Of a stretch of DNA of 64,000 bases, positions 19,348-31,690 are shown piece by piece. Within the stretch, counting starts at the first letter, position 1. Each line of letters opens with the position of its first letter. The DNA is from Malania oleifera (taxonomy: Eukaryota > Streptophyta > Magnoliopsida > Santalales > Ximeniaceae), in the NCBI RefSeq assembly GCF_029873635.1, contig NC_080421.1, positions 36,126,617-36,190,616 on the forward strand, given 5' to 3'. The position numbers and the translations under genes are program-made. The notes beneath the pieces are model-generated. The model saw only the letters and a program-made list of their open reading frames with translations. It ran no database searches and had not been told where the DNA came from.

Positions 19348-22300
19348 TTAGTTTACTTCTCTACTATGTAGTAGACCAAGTTCTCTTCTTATAGTTATAA
19401 ATCTATCTTCTGAGAGTGGTTTAGTAAAGATATCAGCCCATTGGTCATTTGTATTGATGAATTCTAGATTTATGTCTTCTTTTTGAACATGATCTCTTAG
19501 GAAGTGGTGTCTTATGTCAATGTGCTTTGTTCTTGAGTGTGAAATAGGATTTTTAGATATGTTAATCGCACTCGTGTTATCACACTTGATTGGTACAGTT
19601 GTGTAGTTTAAATTGAAATCTCTTAATTGTTGTTTCATGTAAAGAGTTTGTGCACAACAACTACCAGCTGCTACATATTCGGCCTCAGCAGTTGACAAAG
19701 CCACGGAATTTTGTTTCTTAGAAAACCAAGAAACTAAAGATCTTCCTAAGAAGTGGCATGTGCCACTTGTACTTTTTCTATCTATCTTACAACCGGCATA
19801 GTCCGCATCTGAATAACTGATCATTTCGAAGCTAGTGTCTTTAGGATACCATAGTCCGAAGTCTATTGTGCCTATTAAGTATCTTAGGATTCTTTTAACA
19901 GCAATTTGGTGTGATTCATTAGGTGCTGATTGAAAACGTGCACACATACACACACTAAACATTATATCGGGTCTACTAGCTGTTAGATATAATAGACTTC
20001 CAATCATGCCTCTATAGTGCTTTGTGTCTATGGATTTTCCCTTTTCATCTTTGTATAGGCTGATGGAGGTACTCATAGGCGTGCCTATGGGTTTACTATT
20101 TTCCATACCACATTTTTGTATCATATCTTTTATATATTTTGTTTGACGTATAAAAGTCCCATTTTTTGTTTGTTTAATTTGCAGTCCAAGAAAATAGTTT
20201 AATTCCCCCATCAAGCTCATTTCAAATTCTTCTTGCATACATTTTGCAAATTCTTTACATAGATGTTCATTTGTAGCACCAAATATTATATCATCTACGT
20301 AGATTTGAACTAAAAGTATATTATTTTCCTTATTTTTAATGAACAAGGTGCTATCAATTTTTCCTCTTAAAAATCCCTTCTCAATTAGAAATCCACTAAG
20401 TCTTTCATACCAAGCCCTAGGGGCCTGTTTAAGTCCATACAAAGCCTTAGTTAGTTTAAATACATGGTTAGGATTTTCAATATTCTCAAAACCAGGGGGT
20501 TGTTCAACATATACCTCTTCATTGATATATCCATTCAAGAATGCACTTTTGACATCCATTTGGTATAACTTAAACTCTTTGTAGGAAGCATAGGCTAACA
20601 ACATTCTAATAGCTTCCATTTTGGCTACAAGGGCAAAGGTTTCAACATAGTCTATTCTTTTTTCTTGATTGTACCCCTTTGCTACAAGTCTAGCTTTGTT
20701 TCTAGTGATTATACCATTTTCATCCTTTTTATTTCTAAATACCCATTTAGTTCCTATGATCGAATGATTTTCCGGTTTGGGTACTAATTTCCATACTTGA
20801 CTTCTTTCAAATTGGTTTAATTCTTCTTGCATTGCAACTATCCAAGATTCATCCTTAAGGGCTTCTTCAATATTTTTAGGTTCATTTTGGGATAGGAATG
20901 CATAATGATTGCAAAGGTTCTTTAGTGAAGATCTAGTAGTCACACCTCTAGATGGTTCACCTATAATTTGTTCTTGAGGGTGATCTTTCTTATATTTCCA
21001 TTCTTTTGGAAATTCTATATTTTCTATGAGTTCATCTTTTGACTTTTCTTTGATTATTTCATTTTCCTCCTTGATTTCTATCTCATCCTCCTTTTTGAAT
21101 ACATAATCTTTTTCTTCATTTTTAACCACTCTTAAAAGGGGGCTAGATTCATCAAAGTCTACGTGAATTGATTCAACTATGGTTAGAGTTCTTTTGTTGT
21201 AAACTCTATAGGATTTACTATTTGTGGAGTATCCTAGGAAAATGCCTTCATCCGATTTAGCATCAAATTTTCCTAAGTTGTCTTTGTTATTTAGGACGAA
21301 ACACTTACATCCAAAAGCTTGAAAGTACTTTATGTTAGGCCTTCTTCCTTTCCACAATTCATAGGGTGTTTTGTTTAGGTTTGATCTAATGGAAACCCTA
21401 TTAATTATATAGCTAGCTGTATTTACAGCTTCGGCCCAAAAATATTTTGGTAGGTCATTTTCATTAAGCATGGTCCTTGCCATTTCTTGGAGGGTTCTAT
21501 TTTTTCTTTCCACAACTCCATTTTGTTGTGGGGTTCTAGGTGCCGAAAAGTTGTGATTTATGCCATATTCATTACAAATATTTTCAACATTTTGATTCTT
21601 AAATTCTCTTCCTTGGTCACTTCTAATATTTGAGACATAATACCCTTTCTCATTTTGAAGCTTCTTACATAAAGTGATTAATGAGTTGCAAGCTTCTTCT
21701 TTGTTAGCTAGGAATAACACCCATGTGTATCTTGAGTAATCATCAACAATTACAAAGGCGTATTGTTTTCCTCCTAAACTTTGGGTTCTAGTAGGACCAA
21801 ACAAGTCTAAGTGTATGAGTTCTAGGGGTCTACTAGTTGATATATGTTTCTTCTTTTTGAAACTTTTCTTGGTTTGTTTTCCTAATTGACAAGCATTACA
21901 CACTTTATCTTTGACAAATTTTGTTTTAGGTAAGCCTTTAACTAAATTCTTTTTGGAGAGTTTGGATATAAGATCCATGCTAGCATGTCCTAACCTCCTA
22001 TGCCAAAGCCAACTATTTTCACTCATGGCTGCTAGGCAAGTTATGTCTTGAGAGATTAAACTATCAAAATTTATGCAATAAACATTGTTCATTCTAAGTG
22101 TAGTGAATAACGTTTTTTGATTCTTAGAATCTCATATTATGCATTTTTCTCTCTTAAACATTATTTCACATCCTTTGTCGCTAAGTTGACTAATACTTAG
22201 TAAATTATGCTTTAGACCATCTACTAACAAAACATCATCTATAGAAAATGAAGAGTCTTTACCTATTTTACCTATTCCGATGATCTTGCCTTTTGCATTG

Positions 22301-22440
22301 TCACCGAAGGTTACAAATCCTCCATCCTTTGGAGTGAAAGAGGTAAACTTAGAATTATCGCCCGTCATATGCCTTGAACATCCGCTGTCCAAGTACCATT
22401 TATCCTTAGATGGAGTGGTCCTAAAGCAAACCTACAAGAA
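19348..22440 (-). pseudogene. Element B pol (protease, integrase, RT, RNase H), one or two stops near its start
   Basis: The protease piece (22392-22132) begins at MDSGCSRHMTGD. A TGA follows near 22130, and the frame then continues open for 914 residues from 22092. Integrase: LWHRRLGH, then HLDLFGP (residue about 96 of the long ORF), SDQGREF and VVERKNR (about 193). RT: SAFLNGYINEE and YVDDIIF (about 598). RNase H: YSDADYAGC near 760 and ALSTAEAEY, ending LGLLHSREVN. All catalytic residues are present. A TAG just upstream of the protease near 22424 and a frame change separate it from gag. The stops lie where single C-to-T changes would create them. Confidence 0.9.
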
Positions 22441-22445
22441 ATGAT

Positions 22446-24218
22446 TCAAGTTGTTACTTTTGGAACCCAAACCTTCTTAATTTTCTTTAAATTTTGTCTA
22501 TTTTTAGCATTTATCTTCCACTCATCTTTTACTTTTGTATACTTTTTCTTAAGTGGACAATTAAACATTATGTGTCCTTTCTTTTTGCACATGTAGCATG
22601 TGGTGTGCTCATGAATATTTGTTGATGAAGTACTTGCATAATATTTAGATTGATTTACCAAATATCCCATATACAAGTTTTTCTTTCTTTTGTTTGAGGC
22701 TCCATTATAACCAATTTCTTCTTTGTTGTTTGTCATCCTTTGTTGTCCTACCATCTTTTCAAAGTCATCCTTACCTTTGGTAAAGTTATAGATGACCTTT
22801 TCTTTCTCTTGAATTTGATTTTTGAGATTATTTATTTCTTGCATAATCTTGCTATCTTCATTCACTTGAGACTCAGCTAATTTTTTAGATAAGTTATCTA
22901 CTTTCTTCTCAAGTTCTTCAATCTTTAAATCTTTTTCTTCTTCAGTAAGTTTTGTAGATTCAAGTTGATTTTTAAGTGCCTCGTTTTGTTGTTTCAAGCT
23001 AATGTTCTTTTTTGAGACTTTAATAAACTTGTTATGTAAAAAAAGTAATTCATTTTGAAGTTCTTTGTAAGAGGACATACTTTCACACGAATTACTACAA
23101 GATTCATTACACGAATCTTCAGAGAGGGAATCATAAGAGTTTACCTCTTCGTTATGCGCCACGAAGCACATGTTTGCTATTTCTCGATCACTTGGTTCAC
23201 TTTCCGATTCACTCGAACTAGTGTCATCCCAAGTTGCCTTCATTGCAGGCTTCTTTTTCTTCTTGTCCTTCTTGAGTTGTGGGCATTCCGGTTTGATGTG
23301 CCCTACCTTTTTACAATGATAGCAAGTGGGAGGATCATTTTTGTTTTTGTATTCTTTTTTATTACTTTCTCCTTTTTCAGCTTTTGATCCGTTAAATTTT
23401 CTAGTAAATTTTTTGTTTCTCCTTAAGAATTTTCCAAGTCTTTTAGTTATGAGTGCTAAGTCCTCATCTTCTAATTCACTAGATTCATTATCTTCCTCAC
23501 TTGAATATTCTTTCAAAGCTTTTAGAGCTATAGACTTCTTATTTTTATTTTCAGTGCTTCTTTCTTTCAACATCATTTCATAGGTTAGAAGAGATCCTAT
23601 GAGTTCATCTAAGGAAGTTGTTTTAAGATTTCTTCCTTCCGTAATGGCTGTGGCTTTTGGTTCCCAAATAGGTGGAAGTGCTCTTAGAATTTTACGAATC
23701 ATCTCATGGGTGGAATAAGTTTTTCCTAAGGCACTTAATGAGTTTATGATATGGGTGAACCTAGTGTACATGCTTGTTATACTTTCATCGGAGTTCATCC
23801 TAAAGGCTTCATATTCACTGGTTAACATATCGATTCTACTTTCCCTAACATCTACTGTGCCTTCATAGGTTACTTCTAATTTATCCCAAATCTCTTTGGC
23901 TGTTTTACATGTCATTACTCTATTGAACTCATTTGCATCAAGTGCGCAGTATAAAGCGTTTATTGCACTTGAGTTAATTTGCAACATTTTATAATCTGAA
24001 TCGTTTAGTTCTTTATCTTCTTTAGGTACCTCTTTTCCATCAAGTAGTTTAGTGGGGATTATATTTCCATTTGTTACAACGTTCCATGCCTTCCAGTCCA
24101 TTGTTTGAAGATAGATTCTCATTCGTTGCTTCTAGAAGGTGTAATTTATTCCACAAAAAATTGGTGGCCTAGTTGAGGATTGACCCTCACCAAAGGGAGC
24201 TACTCCTATTTGTGCCAT
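22446..24218 (-). pseudogene. Element B gag with one early stop
   Basis: The natural start is the ATG at 24218 (MAQIGVAPFGEGQSSTRPP, as in C). A TAG at about codon 26 interrupts it; the frame reopens and runs 558 residues from the methionine at 24122. It has the gag core (EIWDKLEVTYEGT, YTRFTHI, LDELIGSLLTYEM), a CCHC knuckle (CYHCKKVGHIKPEC) near 23300, a long lysine/glutamate-rich coiled coil near 22800-23050 and a second knuckle (CYMCKKKGHIMFNC) near 22580. Two knuckles with a coiled coil between them are also found in C. The last codons VPKVTT precede a TGA. Confidence 0.9.
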
Positions 24219-24261
24219 TTAGATCTTTATATAGCTACTTGTTAGGTTTTGCTATAATTAG

Positions 24262-24273
24262 GCTCTGATACCA
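24262..24273 (-). other. Primer binding site of element B (tRNA-iMet)
   Basis: Minus-strand TGGTATCAGAGC, two bases from the LTR end. Confidence 0.92.
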
Positions 24274-24275
24274 AT

Positions 24276-26435
24276 TGAAATTAGGATAGCTTCCCAAGAG
24301 GGGGGTGAATTGGGAATTTAAAAACTTTCTTTTTAATTCCTTTTAAGAATACTTAACTTCTTTTATTGTTTATCTAATTCTTTTACTTGTTTGTTTAATT
24401 TGTCAAACACACAATAACTTGGTTTTTTTTATACAATCAACAACACAAGCACTTAAACAACTAAATCATCAATCAACCTTTCAATTAACCACACTATTCA
24501 AACTAACCAAACACAATTTGAAGGCAAACAACCAAACCAAAATTAAGATATACAGTAGTAAGAAATTAGGATGGTTGTTTGTTTATGTATGCCTTATAAA
24601 TATGAATCAAGCCTTGTAGTTGAATGATATGCTTGTTAAAATAAATTTGCTTCTTTTATATGATTTACAATCACACATCCATACTCTTCCCAAAATTCAG
24701 AATTCAAATAAACTCTTAGTTAATTTTCTTTAGGTGTTTTAACCAAGTAACGTACTCCCGTATGGTTTCCGCAAAGTATGGTTTAACCAACGTACTCCCT
24801 TTTGGTTTCCGCAACCCAAATCAAAATTGAACTTTAAGTTTGTTTGATTTCCAAATAAACGTAGTGTATACGATTTCAAATTTAAATCATCCACGCAATA
24901 TAAATATGCTGAAAATAAAGAGTAAGGGAAAGAGAGAGTGAGACACAGGATTTTACGAGGTTCGGCTTCAACACAGCCTACGTCCTCGCCTTTGGCAAAA
25001 CCACCAAAGGATTCACTAAACCTGTTCCTTTACCGGATGGAACAATACCTTTATACACTCCTTCAGAAGGCCAGAGCAACACCTCTCTAAGCGATAATCC
25101 CTCGCCTAGCCAACGATCCAGCAAACCTGGAATCGTCACAATCTACAAGAATATAATATAAATTTTGCGTACAAAAAATACTCTCAAAATTTAGAGCAGG
25201 TTGTACAAATTGAAATGTAAATTGTACTTCAAAAAACCAAAGCAAAATAGAATATATGAAGCTCTAAAGTTTTTAGAAGTCACCAATGGTTCGTTTAAAA
25301 GAGAAATGGAATTGCAACCCGGAACCGAACTTTGATATTTTCAAACTACCAGAATTGTAGAATTCCTCTCCAGCAAAATATGTGAGCAAAGAAGAACTTC
25401 AGAAGAATTTCAGCACAAGATGAATTTCAAATTTTGTCTGATTTCTCTCTTTTCTTGTGTTTTCAAGTATTGTGTTTTTTCATTACCCAAAGAGGTATTT
25501 ATTGGTAATTTAAAAGATCAACTTCCATATCAAATTAGGTAAACTTTGAAAAAAACATTTAATTTTGAATTTCAAAAATTTGAAAGATCAATATTCACAT
25601 CAAATTAGGTCAACTTTGAAAACACATTAAAATTGTTGACTAAATTTTGAAATTCAAAATTTTGAAAGATGTTGTCCATATCAAATTAGGTAAACTTTGA
25701 AAAAACATTAAATTGTTGATTAAATTTTGAAATTCAAAACTTTGAAAGATGTTGTCCATATCAAATTAGGTAAACTTTGAAAAAACATTAAATTGTTGAT
25801 TAAATTTTGAAATTCAAAAATTTAAAAGAAGCTTCCCTTTGAGATTTAAAATTTGCTCCACGTGGCAGTCGTCTGCCATGACATGGCAGTCATCTATCAT
25901 AGTTAAAATTTAAACCCAGAATACTTTTATTAAACCCTTTAACTTGCCAGTCATCTGTCCATAGATAGACAGTCATCTGTCAGGTGCACTGCTTATCAGA
26001 AACTCACTTTTTATTTTGAACATTTTCCTTCCGTTAAGGCTTTTGTTACTTTAATTTCAAAAACATGTTTTAAGCTCTTTAAAACAAAGTGTTTCTTAGT
26101 TTCTTTTGATTTTATAAGAGCTTCACATATCTAAATGACATTTGGTTTTGAAGTACTTACAACAGTTCTTCTAATTATGGTCTTCTTAAATCCTTCAGCC
26201 TCCTTCAACCTTTTGAGGTTTACTTTTGACTTTGGGTTTGTTTGCCCTTAAGCTTCTTCATTTGTTATTCATTGCCTTCAATATTCTGATGTGCTTTCAC
26301 TAGATTAACATTGAGCTTCAACTTATCAACCTTGAGAGTTCTTTTACCTAAAACACATCACTTAACATCATATGTTAAAGCATCCTTCATTTTGTTATCT
26401 TCAAAATAGGATTGAAAACTCCAGTTAAGTCAACA
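24276..26435 (-). repeat. 5' LTR of element B (2160 bp)
   Basis: Nearly identical to 16469-18629. One visible difference falls in the TATA box: the minus strand reads CAATAAATA here (near 25497-25505) and CTATAAATA in the 3' LTR. The tandem repeats and palindromes are retained. Confidence 0.95.
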
Positions 26436-26440
26436 AATTT

Positions 26441-26668
26441 TATTCCTCATGCTCTTGGTAATCCATAAGCTTTTCTTTTTGTTCTTCAAGGATTATTTGT
26501 AATCCATAAACTATACTTGTGTTCTTCAAGAATTCTTTGTAATCCATAGGCTTCTTTATGCACTTGGGCTTTATCATTTTCCTGAAAAAATTTTACTTGA
26601 AACATATTAAAACATATCATTGATTTGTTAACATCAAAATAAGAATTGTAAGTCTTATTAGGCCAACA
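26441..26668 (-). repeat. 3' LTR of element C, part 2
   Basis: This continues the C LTR after element B. ATTCCTCATGCTCTTGGTAA matches 35244 onward apart from one base. On the minus strand the LTR starts TGTTGGCCTAATAAG at 26668. Confidence 0.9.
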
Positions 26669-26910
26669 ATCTCGCCCTTTTTTATGATGACAAATCGAGA
26701 GCAAAAATAATAAGATTTTAATATTCATGGCTCTCCCTATCAATAAGCATGATACAATTCATGTATGTAAGTCCAAAAGATAATCCATGAATAAACCATA
26801 CATACACGTAAAAGATTCATCCATCCATTTAAAAGGTATTAAAAGGTTTTTAAAAACCATTATATATCATATTTTTGCACTCACTTCTCTTAAACATTTT
26901 CTCCCCCTTT
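26669..26910 (-). other. Polypurine tracts of element C
   Basis: The minus strand reads AAAAAAGGGCGAGAT directly before the 3' LTR (26669-26683), a tract with one C interruption, and a cleaner AAAGGGGGAGA near 26900. Another case of repeated tracts. Confidence 0.7.
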
Positions 26911-27053
26911 GGACATCGATCAAAAAGGAAAAAGATAGACAAAAACAAAGAAATGCTGCAAGTCAAAGTACTAGTTTTAGAAAACCAAAGATAGCCTAGC
27001 CGATAAAACTTGAATTACATAAAAAACACATAAAAGTGATAGGTAAAGGCACA

Positions 27054-28341
27054 TCAGTCAGAGGCTTCCATATTTTCACTTTCATCATCTTCTTCTTCTT
27101 GTTCTTCAGATTTATGATTTCCTTCCTCTTGTTCACTGTCATCTTCTCTTTCTTCTTGCTCACTTTCATCTTCTCCTTCTTCTTGTTCTCCAGATTCATC
27201 CTCACTGGATGTAGCAGAACTGATACTCATAGGAGATTTTCCTTTAGAGGAATTGGCCAATTGTTGCTCAATCTTTTCAACTCGCTTATCAATTTGTGAA
27301 TAATGAGTTTCTATGGATTTAACCTTCTCTTGCAAAGTATTGAGGCCAGATTTCATACCATCACTAAATGTCATGTAATGGTTAAAAAATGGAACAAACC
27401 ATGATGGAGTATCTGGATCAGGCTAAACTAAAGGTGTGTGGATAGATGATGAAGAAGGTGGTGGTGCAGATGAGACATTCCTATGTCCTTTATGGAACCA
27501 CCCTTAAGAATAATTTTTTATAGCCCATCCGTTTTAGAACGGTGTCAGAAAAGATATCATAGTACGTCTTGCTTGTAAAGTTGAATGATGGAGTTTAAAC
27601 ATTAAAATGAGCAAAAACCATATTTAACATTCCCGCATATGGTAGGACAACACGGGGAGCATCAACTTTCATGATAATCCACTGAATGATCAAACTTGGA
27701 AGATCCATCTTCTTCCCTTTGAGGATGCACCACATTACAAAACAATCCAGAAACGAAATGTGATCGTGAGAACCAGATCTTGGTAAAATGTTGTTTGTAA
27801 TAAGCTTGTGCAAAATGAGGGCTTTCAAACTAAGCTGCTTATAAAGTGGAGGATGACCAAAGTTTACTGGAGTGTCAGTCATAACCAGTGGCAAAAACTC
27901 TTATGGTGTAAAACCTTGAGCCATAATCCATTGCTTCTCAATAATATGAATCTCAAAATCCCCTGGCTTAATTCGAAGAATCTTTCCCAAAGATATGGGA
28001 TTTAGATGGATGTCTTTCTCAAGAAAATTTGTTTTGATTCCATTATCGCATCGCTCCATGTTTGCATAAAAAATATGCACAACATTGGGATAATAGTCTT
28101 TAGCTTAGTAGGTGATAAATTTATCCCATCCAATGTTCTTGAAAAGTTTCAAGATTTCGGGAAAATCAAAATTGAAGAATGTTACGTCGAGTACCTTACC
28201 TAATATCGGTTCAGCTGAAGCAATTTGATTTCGGTAAAGGTGCTTGGCATGTGGAGTGACCAACCATTTCTCCACCTCATCGTTATTTATTCTTGTGGAA
28301 GAGGAAGATCCTTTAACACCAATGGATTTTGATCTAGGCAT
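27054..28341 (-). pseudogene. Element C third ORF (plant 'transposon protein' type), broken
   Basis: From the ATG at 28341 (MPRSKSIGVKGSSSS) it runs about 430 codons downstream of pol. Stops occur near 28102 and 27900, with a frame change in 27375-27594. Sections: a serine-rich N terminus; WDKFITY and YYPNVVHIFYANM (28110-28060); a central part with LPSLIIQWIIMK and LPYAGMLNMVFAHF (27690-27600); LKRMGYKK near 27545; then a coiled coil (27374-27250) and a very acidic glutamate/serine tail. The YYPNxVxxFYANM and TLxRMGY-type motifs recall the 'putative plant transposon protein' domain (Pfam Transposase_32) from memory. Role unknown; in the position where Sireviruses carry an env-like ORF. No signal peptide or membrane segment is evident. 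Confidence 0.72.
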
Positions 28342-28404
28342 GTTTGGATAAAGAAGAAAATCAAAGAAACTCTAAGTTAAGCTCGGTGTTTGTGTGGAGG
28401 AAGG

Positions 28405-28412
28405 ATTTTATA
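28405..28412 (-). promoter_or_regulatory. TATA box upstream of the element C third ORF
   Basis: Minus-strand TATAAAAT (in CTAGTATAAAATCC) about 65 bases before the ORF3 ATG at 28341. A CT-rich leader follows. With the palindromes at 28554-28656 it forms an LTR-like promoter layout. Confidence 0.5.
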
Positions 28413-28553
28413 CTAGGTTTCAAGATGCTTTAAGCAAGATTTGTGTTTGGAAAGTGATGGATACGAAGGGTTTCAGAGAGAAAAAATGAATGGTCAGGCA
28501 CTTGGTGGGTTTTAAAATGACCTAAAATAGGGTTTTAAACCCTACTCGCCGTG

Positions 28554-28656
28554 AGGCAGTCACCTGCTTCAATGTGGCAGGCGCCTGTCTTTGTGGAATT
28601 TTGAAAGACATTAGCCAGGCAGTCGCCTGGTACCCTGGTGGCAGTCTCTTGCCAAC
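28554..28656. repeat. Palindrome cluster between pol and third ORF of element C
   Basis: Four units: near 28554 (GAGGCAGTCACCTGCTTC), 28577 (GGCAGGCGCCTG), 28616 (CCAGGCAGTCGCCTGG) and 28640 (GGCAGTCTCTTGCC). They share their core with the array in solo LTR E, the same LTR family as C, although the LTRs of C lack it. Confidence 0.75.
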
Positions 28657-28667
28657 CAGAACAATTT

Positions 28668-31640
28668 CTAGATTACTTCACGACTATGAAGCATGCCCAA
28701 TTCTCTTCTTATAAATATGAACCTTTCTTCCGAAAAAGGTTTTGGTTTTGTTCTTGAGTGAGATACTAGATTTTTTGAAATATTAATAGCACTTGTGTTA
28801 TCACATTTGATAGGAATAGTTTGATATTGTATTTGAAAATCTTTTAACTGTTGTTTCATATATAATGTTTGAGCACAACAACTTCCTGCAACAATGTATT
28901 ATGCTTCTGCTGTGGATAATGCTACAGAATTTTGTTTCTTTGAAGACCATGAAACTAGAGAATGTCCTAAAAAATGACACGTTCCACTTGGGTTTTTTCT
29001 ATCTATTTTACATCCATCAAAGTCTGCGTCTGAATAACTAATCATTTCAAATCTAGATTCCTTAGAATACCATAAACCTAGTTCAAGTGTACCTAAGAGA
29101 TACCTAAGAATTCTTTTGACTGCTGTTTGATGTGATTCCTTTGGGGCTGACTGAAATCTTGCACACATACATACACTAAACATAATATCTGGCCTACTTG
29201 CTGTTAAATAGAGTAAGCTTCCCATCATTCCTCGATAATGCTTAGTATCAACTTGTTTCCCATTTTCATCTTTGTCAAGACTAGTTGAAGTACTCATAGG
29301 AGTTCCTGTGGGTTTACTTTCTTCCATATCAAACTTTTTTAACATGTCTTTAATGTATTTAGTTTGATTTATAAAAATTTCATTTTTTGCTTGTTTGATT
29401 TGTAATCCAAGAAAGTAATTTAATTCTCCCATTATACTCATTTCAAACTCTTTTTGCATACATGTGGCAAATTCTTTACATAGATCTTTAATTATAGCTC
29501 CAAATATAATATCATCCACATATATTTGAACTAATAACAAATCTTTGTTTTAAGTTTTAATGAATAAGGTACTATCAACTTTTCCTCTTGTAAATTCATT
29601 TTTAAGTAAGAATTTACTTAATCTCTCATACCAAGCTCTTGAAGCTTGTTTCAAACCATAAAGAGCTTTTGTCAATTTGAATACATGGTTTGGATTTTTA
29701 GAATTTTCAAACCCTGGAAGTTGTTTGACATATGCTTCTTCATTTATATATACATTCAAAAATGCACTTTTCACATCCATTTGATATAGCTTAAAATCCT
29801 TATGGGCTGCATAGGCTAAAAGCATCCTAATGGCTTCCATCCTTGCCACAGGTGCAAAATTTTTATCATAATCAATTCCTTCTTCTTTATTATATCCTTG
29901 TGCCACTAACCTAGCTTTATTTCTCACAACAACTCCATTTTCATCCTTCTTATTTCTAAACCCTCATTTAGTTCCTATAATTGATTTATCTTTGTGTTTT
30001 GGTATTAGTTCCCATACTTGACTTCTTTCAAATTGATTTAATTCGTCTTGCATAGCTATAATCCAAGAGTCATCATTTAAGGCATCTTCAATATTTTTTG
30101 GTTCATATTAGGATAACAAAGCATAATGAATGCAAATATTTTTTAGTGAGGCTCTAGTAGTTATTCCGTTTGATGTTTCACCAAGAATTTGTTCTTTTGG
30201 GTGATTTTTGTCATATTTCCACTCTTTAGGAAGTTTCAGTTTCTCTAAAAGGTTTTCATTTAATGCATCATTGTTCTTTTCTTCTTTTATTTCAAGAACA
30301 TCTTCCTTTTTTGAAGTGACTTCTTTTTCATCATTCATATCTTTAATGTTATAATGATTTGATTCATCAAAAGTTATATGAATTGATTCCATAATTGTAG
30401 AAGTTCTTTTATTATAAATCCTATAAGCTACTATTTGTAGAATAACCTAAGAAAATACCTTCATCCAACTTTGCATCAAATTTTCCTAGGTCATCTTTAG
30501 TATTTAATATAAAACATTTGCAACCGAATACATGAAAGTAGGATATATTTAGTTTTCTATCTTTCCAAAGTTCATATGGTGTTTTATCTATTTTTGATCT
30601 TATTAATACCCTATTTACAATATAACATGATGTATTTACAACTTCTGCCTAAAAATATTTAGGTAAACTATTTTCACTGAGCACTGTTCTTGCCATTTCT
30701 TGCAAAGTTCTATTTTTCCTTTCAACAACTCTATTTTGCTGTGGAGTTCTAGGTGCTAAAAAATTTTGAGTTATTCCATGTTCATTACAAAATTTATCAA
30801 CTTCTTTATTTTTAAACTCTCTTCCTTGGTCACTTCTAAAGCTTGTTACATTATAACCTTTCTCATTTTGTAGTTTCTTGCATAAGGTTATTAATTGATT
30901 GCAAGCTTCATCTTTGTTTGCTAAAAATACTACCCAAGTAAATCTTGAAAAATCATCTACTATTACAAAAGCATATTGTTTCCCACCTAAGCTTAAGGTT
31001 CTAATTGGACTAAATAAGTCTAAGTGTAGGAGTTCTAGGGGTCTTTTGGTGGATATGAATTTTTTCTTTTTAAAACTTGTTTTTACTTGTTTTCCCTTTT
31101 GATAAGCATCACTTATCTTGTCTTTTACATACTTAATATTTGGTAATCCTTTTACAAGATTTTTCTTAGATAATTTAGATAGTAGGTCCATGCTAGCATG
31201 TCCTAATTTCCTATGCCATAACCAACTTGCTTCATTTATGGCTGTTAAACAAGTTATGTTTTGATTTGTTATTTTCTCAAGATTTATACAGTACATATTA
31301 TTTATTCTATGAGCCATAAACAAGGTTTCTCTATTTTTGGGATTCTAGAGGACACATTTTTCTTTCATGAACATTACTTCAAACCCTTTATCACTTAATT
31401 GACTGATACTTAAAAGATTATGTTTTAGTCCTTTTACTAATAGCACATTATTTATAGTGAGTGAAGGCCAATTTTACCTATATCGACAATTTTACCTTTG
31501 GCATTGTCGCTGAAGGTGACGTATCCCCCATCTTTTTGTTTTAAGGTAGTGAACTTGTTCTTGTTACCGGTCATATGTCTTGAGCATCCGCTATCCAAGT
31601 ACCATTTGTCTGTTGTCGTTGTTGTCCTAAGGCAAACTTA
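28668..31640 (-). pseudogene. Element C pol, frameshifted with an RNase H deletion
   Basis: The protease region (WYLDSGCSRHMTG near 31600) is followed by integrase with LWHRKLGHAS, HLDLFSP, SDQGREF and VVERKNR (31323-30649). A TAG near 30650 and a 2-base loss near 30430 shift the frame. RT resumes at 29927, with YVDDIIFGA near 29515, a stop near 29547, and RNase H motifs YSDADFDGCKIDR and ALSTAEA (28899). A TAA near 28897 follows. The last piece reads HSRTKPKPFSEERF, where about 100 nt of RNase H (present in B) are missing in frame. It ends GMLHSREVI. Clearly dead. Confidence 0.88.
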
Positions 31641-31690
31641 TAATGAGGGACACTATGTGTTAGTTTTTGGAACCCAAATTCTTTTGAATT

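Larger units (their letters stand above)
16469..26435 (-). mobile_element. Element B: young Sirevirus-like copia, nested in C
   Basis: Perfect 5-bp target duplication AATTT at 16464-16468 and 26436-26440. LTRs 16469-18629 (2161 bp) and 24276-26435 (2160 bp) differ at only about 20-25 positions by eye. Minus-strand order: 5' LTR, primer site, gag, protease, integrase, RT, RNase H, a purine-tract cluster and 3' LTR. It has no third ORF. Gag and protease carry single-base stops and gag and pol are in different frames, but integrase to RNase H is open over 914 residues. Confidence 0.95.
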
